From: Spirochaetaceae bacterium
GTDB lineage: Bacteria > Spirochaetota > Spirochaetia > Treponematales > Breznakiellaceae
Assembly (NCBI GenBank): GCA_031279895.1
Contig: JAITHR010000254.1
Coordinates: 1-5,195 of the forward strand
DNA length: 5,195 nucleotides
Direction: 5' to 3'
Part shown: positions 5,069-5,195 of the stretch, piece after piece
Layout of the letters: the number at the start of each line of letters is the position of its first letter
Position numbering within the stretch: position 1 is the first letter of the stretch
The notes under the pieces: model-generated
What the model was told of the DNA's origin: nothing
Database searches by the model: none
The model's input: the letters and a program-made list of their open reading frames with translations, nothing else
Translations under genes and position numbers: made by a program

Positions 5069-5195
5069 ACGTAAAAACGTCAGCTACCCCATGCCTAAAG
5101 GCAGGGGCTTGAGGCTTGTTCCGGTTGCCCGGCTTACTCCTCAAGATTTCTACTTCAACGATACGTGCCTGGGGCATAGCTTGGTTATCGCAAAA
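5069..5195 (-). mobile_element. Probable end of an IS200/IS605-type element upstream of atpB
   Basis: An eight-pair hairpin with one unpaired base lies at 5087-5107: CCCC, bulged A, TGCC, loop TAAA, GGCA, GGGG. It is flanked by AGCTA on the left, and a second small hairpin, ACGT-AAAA-ACGT, is at 5069-5080. Imperfect hairpins with a single bulged base close to an element tip are the hallmark of IS200/IS605-family ends, often just after tnpB. If so, the element body lies to the right, outside the window, reading on the minus strand. The open frame over 5031-5195 (including EVEILRSKPGNRNKPQAPAF) might be the tail of a transposon gene or chance; I cannot identify it. The outer boundary near 5060-5080 is a guess. 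Confidence 0.45.

Noticed and set aside
5028..5177. Longer atpB beginning at the ATG at 5175-5177
   Set aside because: The added 50 residues are basic and unlike any subunit a N-terminus, they cover the insertion-element hairpin, and the ATG at 5025-5027 has a good GGAGG.

Overview
The window looks like a repeat-rich stretch of a bacterial chromosome: two core-metabolism genes sit beside an accessory region of decayed toxin-antitoxin (TA) genes and several families of short repeats. The TA protein types resemble ones I associate with gut treponemes. A spirochaete, possibly Treponema-like, is my best guess, but it is an inference from family resemblance and is weakly held. The core genes are GC-rich, while the TA operon at 1101-1483 is clearly AT-richer, which fits horizontal acquisition.

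Layout. 1-121: the start of an unidentified gene running off the left edge on the minus strand. 183-331: a GC-rich dispersed repeat. 300-838, minus strand: a TA pair with an intact ribbon-helix-helix-like antitoxin; its toxin gene appears broken by a one-base deletion near the N-terminus. 898-1008: a second copy of the dispersed repeat, carrying the last codons of a lost antitoxin copy. 1101-1483, plus strand: a second TA operon with an intact VapB-like antitoxin and a PIN-domain toxin reduced to 53 residues by an in-frame internal deletion. 1484-2124: about 640 bases without a convincing gene. They hold three tandem 105-bp units, then seven 21-bp units each centred on the palindrome GGTATACC, with the 21-bp array enclosed by a perfect 25-bp inverted repeat. 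2125-4251, plus strand: a complete polyphosphate kinase gene (ppk1). 4260-5027, minus strand: a complete ATP synthase F0 subunit a gene (atpB), convergent with ppk1 and only 8 bp away. 5069-5195: a hairpin typical of the end of an IS200/IS605-type element, upstream of atpB.

How the parts relate. Ppk1 stores ATP phosphate as polyphosphate and subunit a forms the ion path of the ATP synthase, so both concern energy, but their convergent arrangement implies separate transcription. atpB has no c-subunit gene behind it and an insertion-element end in front, so it looks separated from the usual atp operon. The most striking theme is that both toxins are disabled while both antitoxin frames stay open, inside a mosaic of repeat modules that appear to have been copied, inverted and inserted several times. 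The 21-bp palindromic array is the best candidate here for something undescribed.
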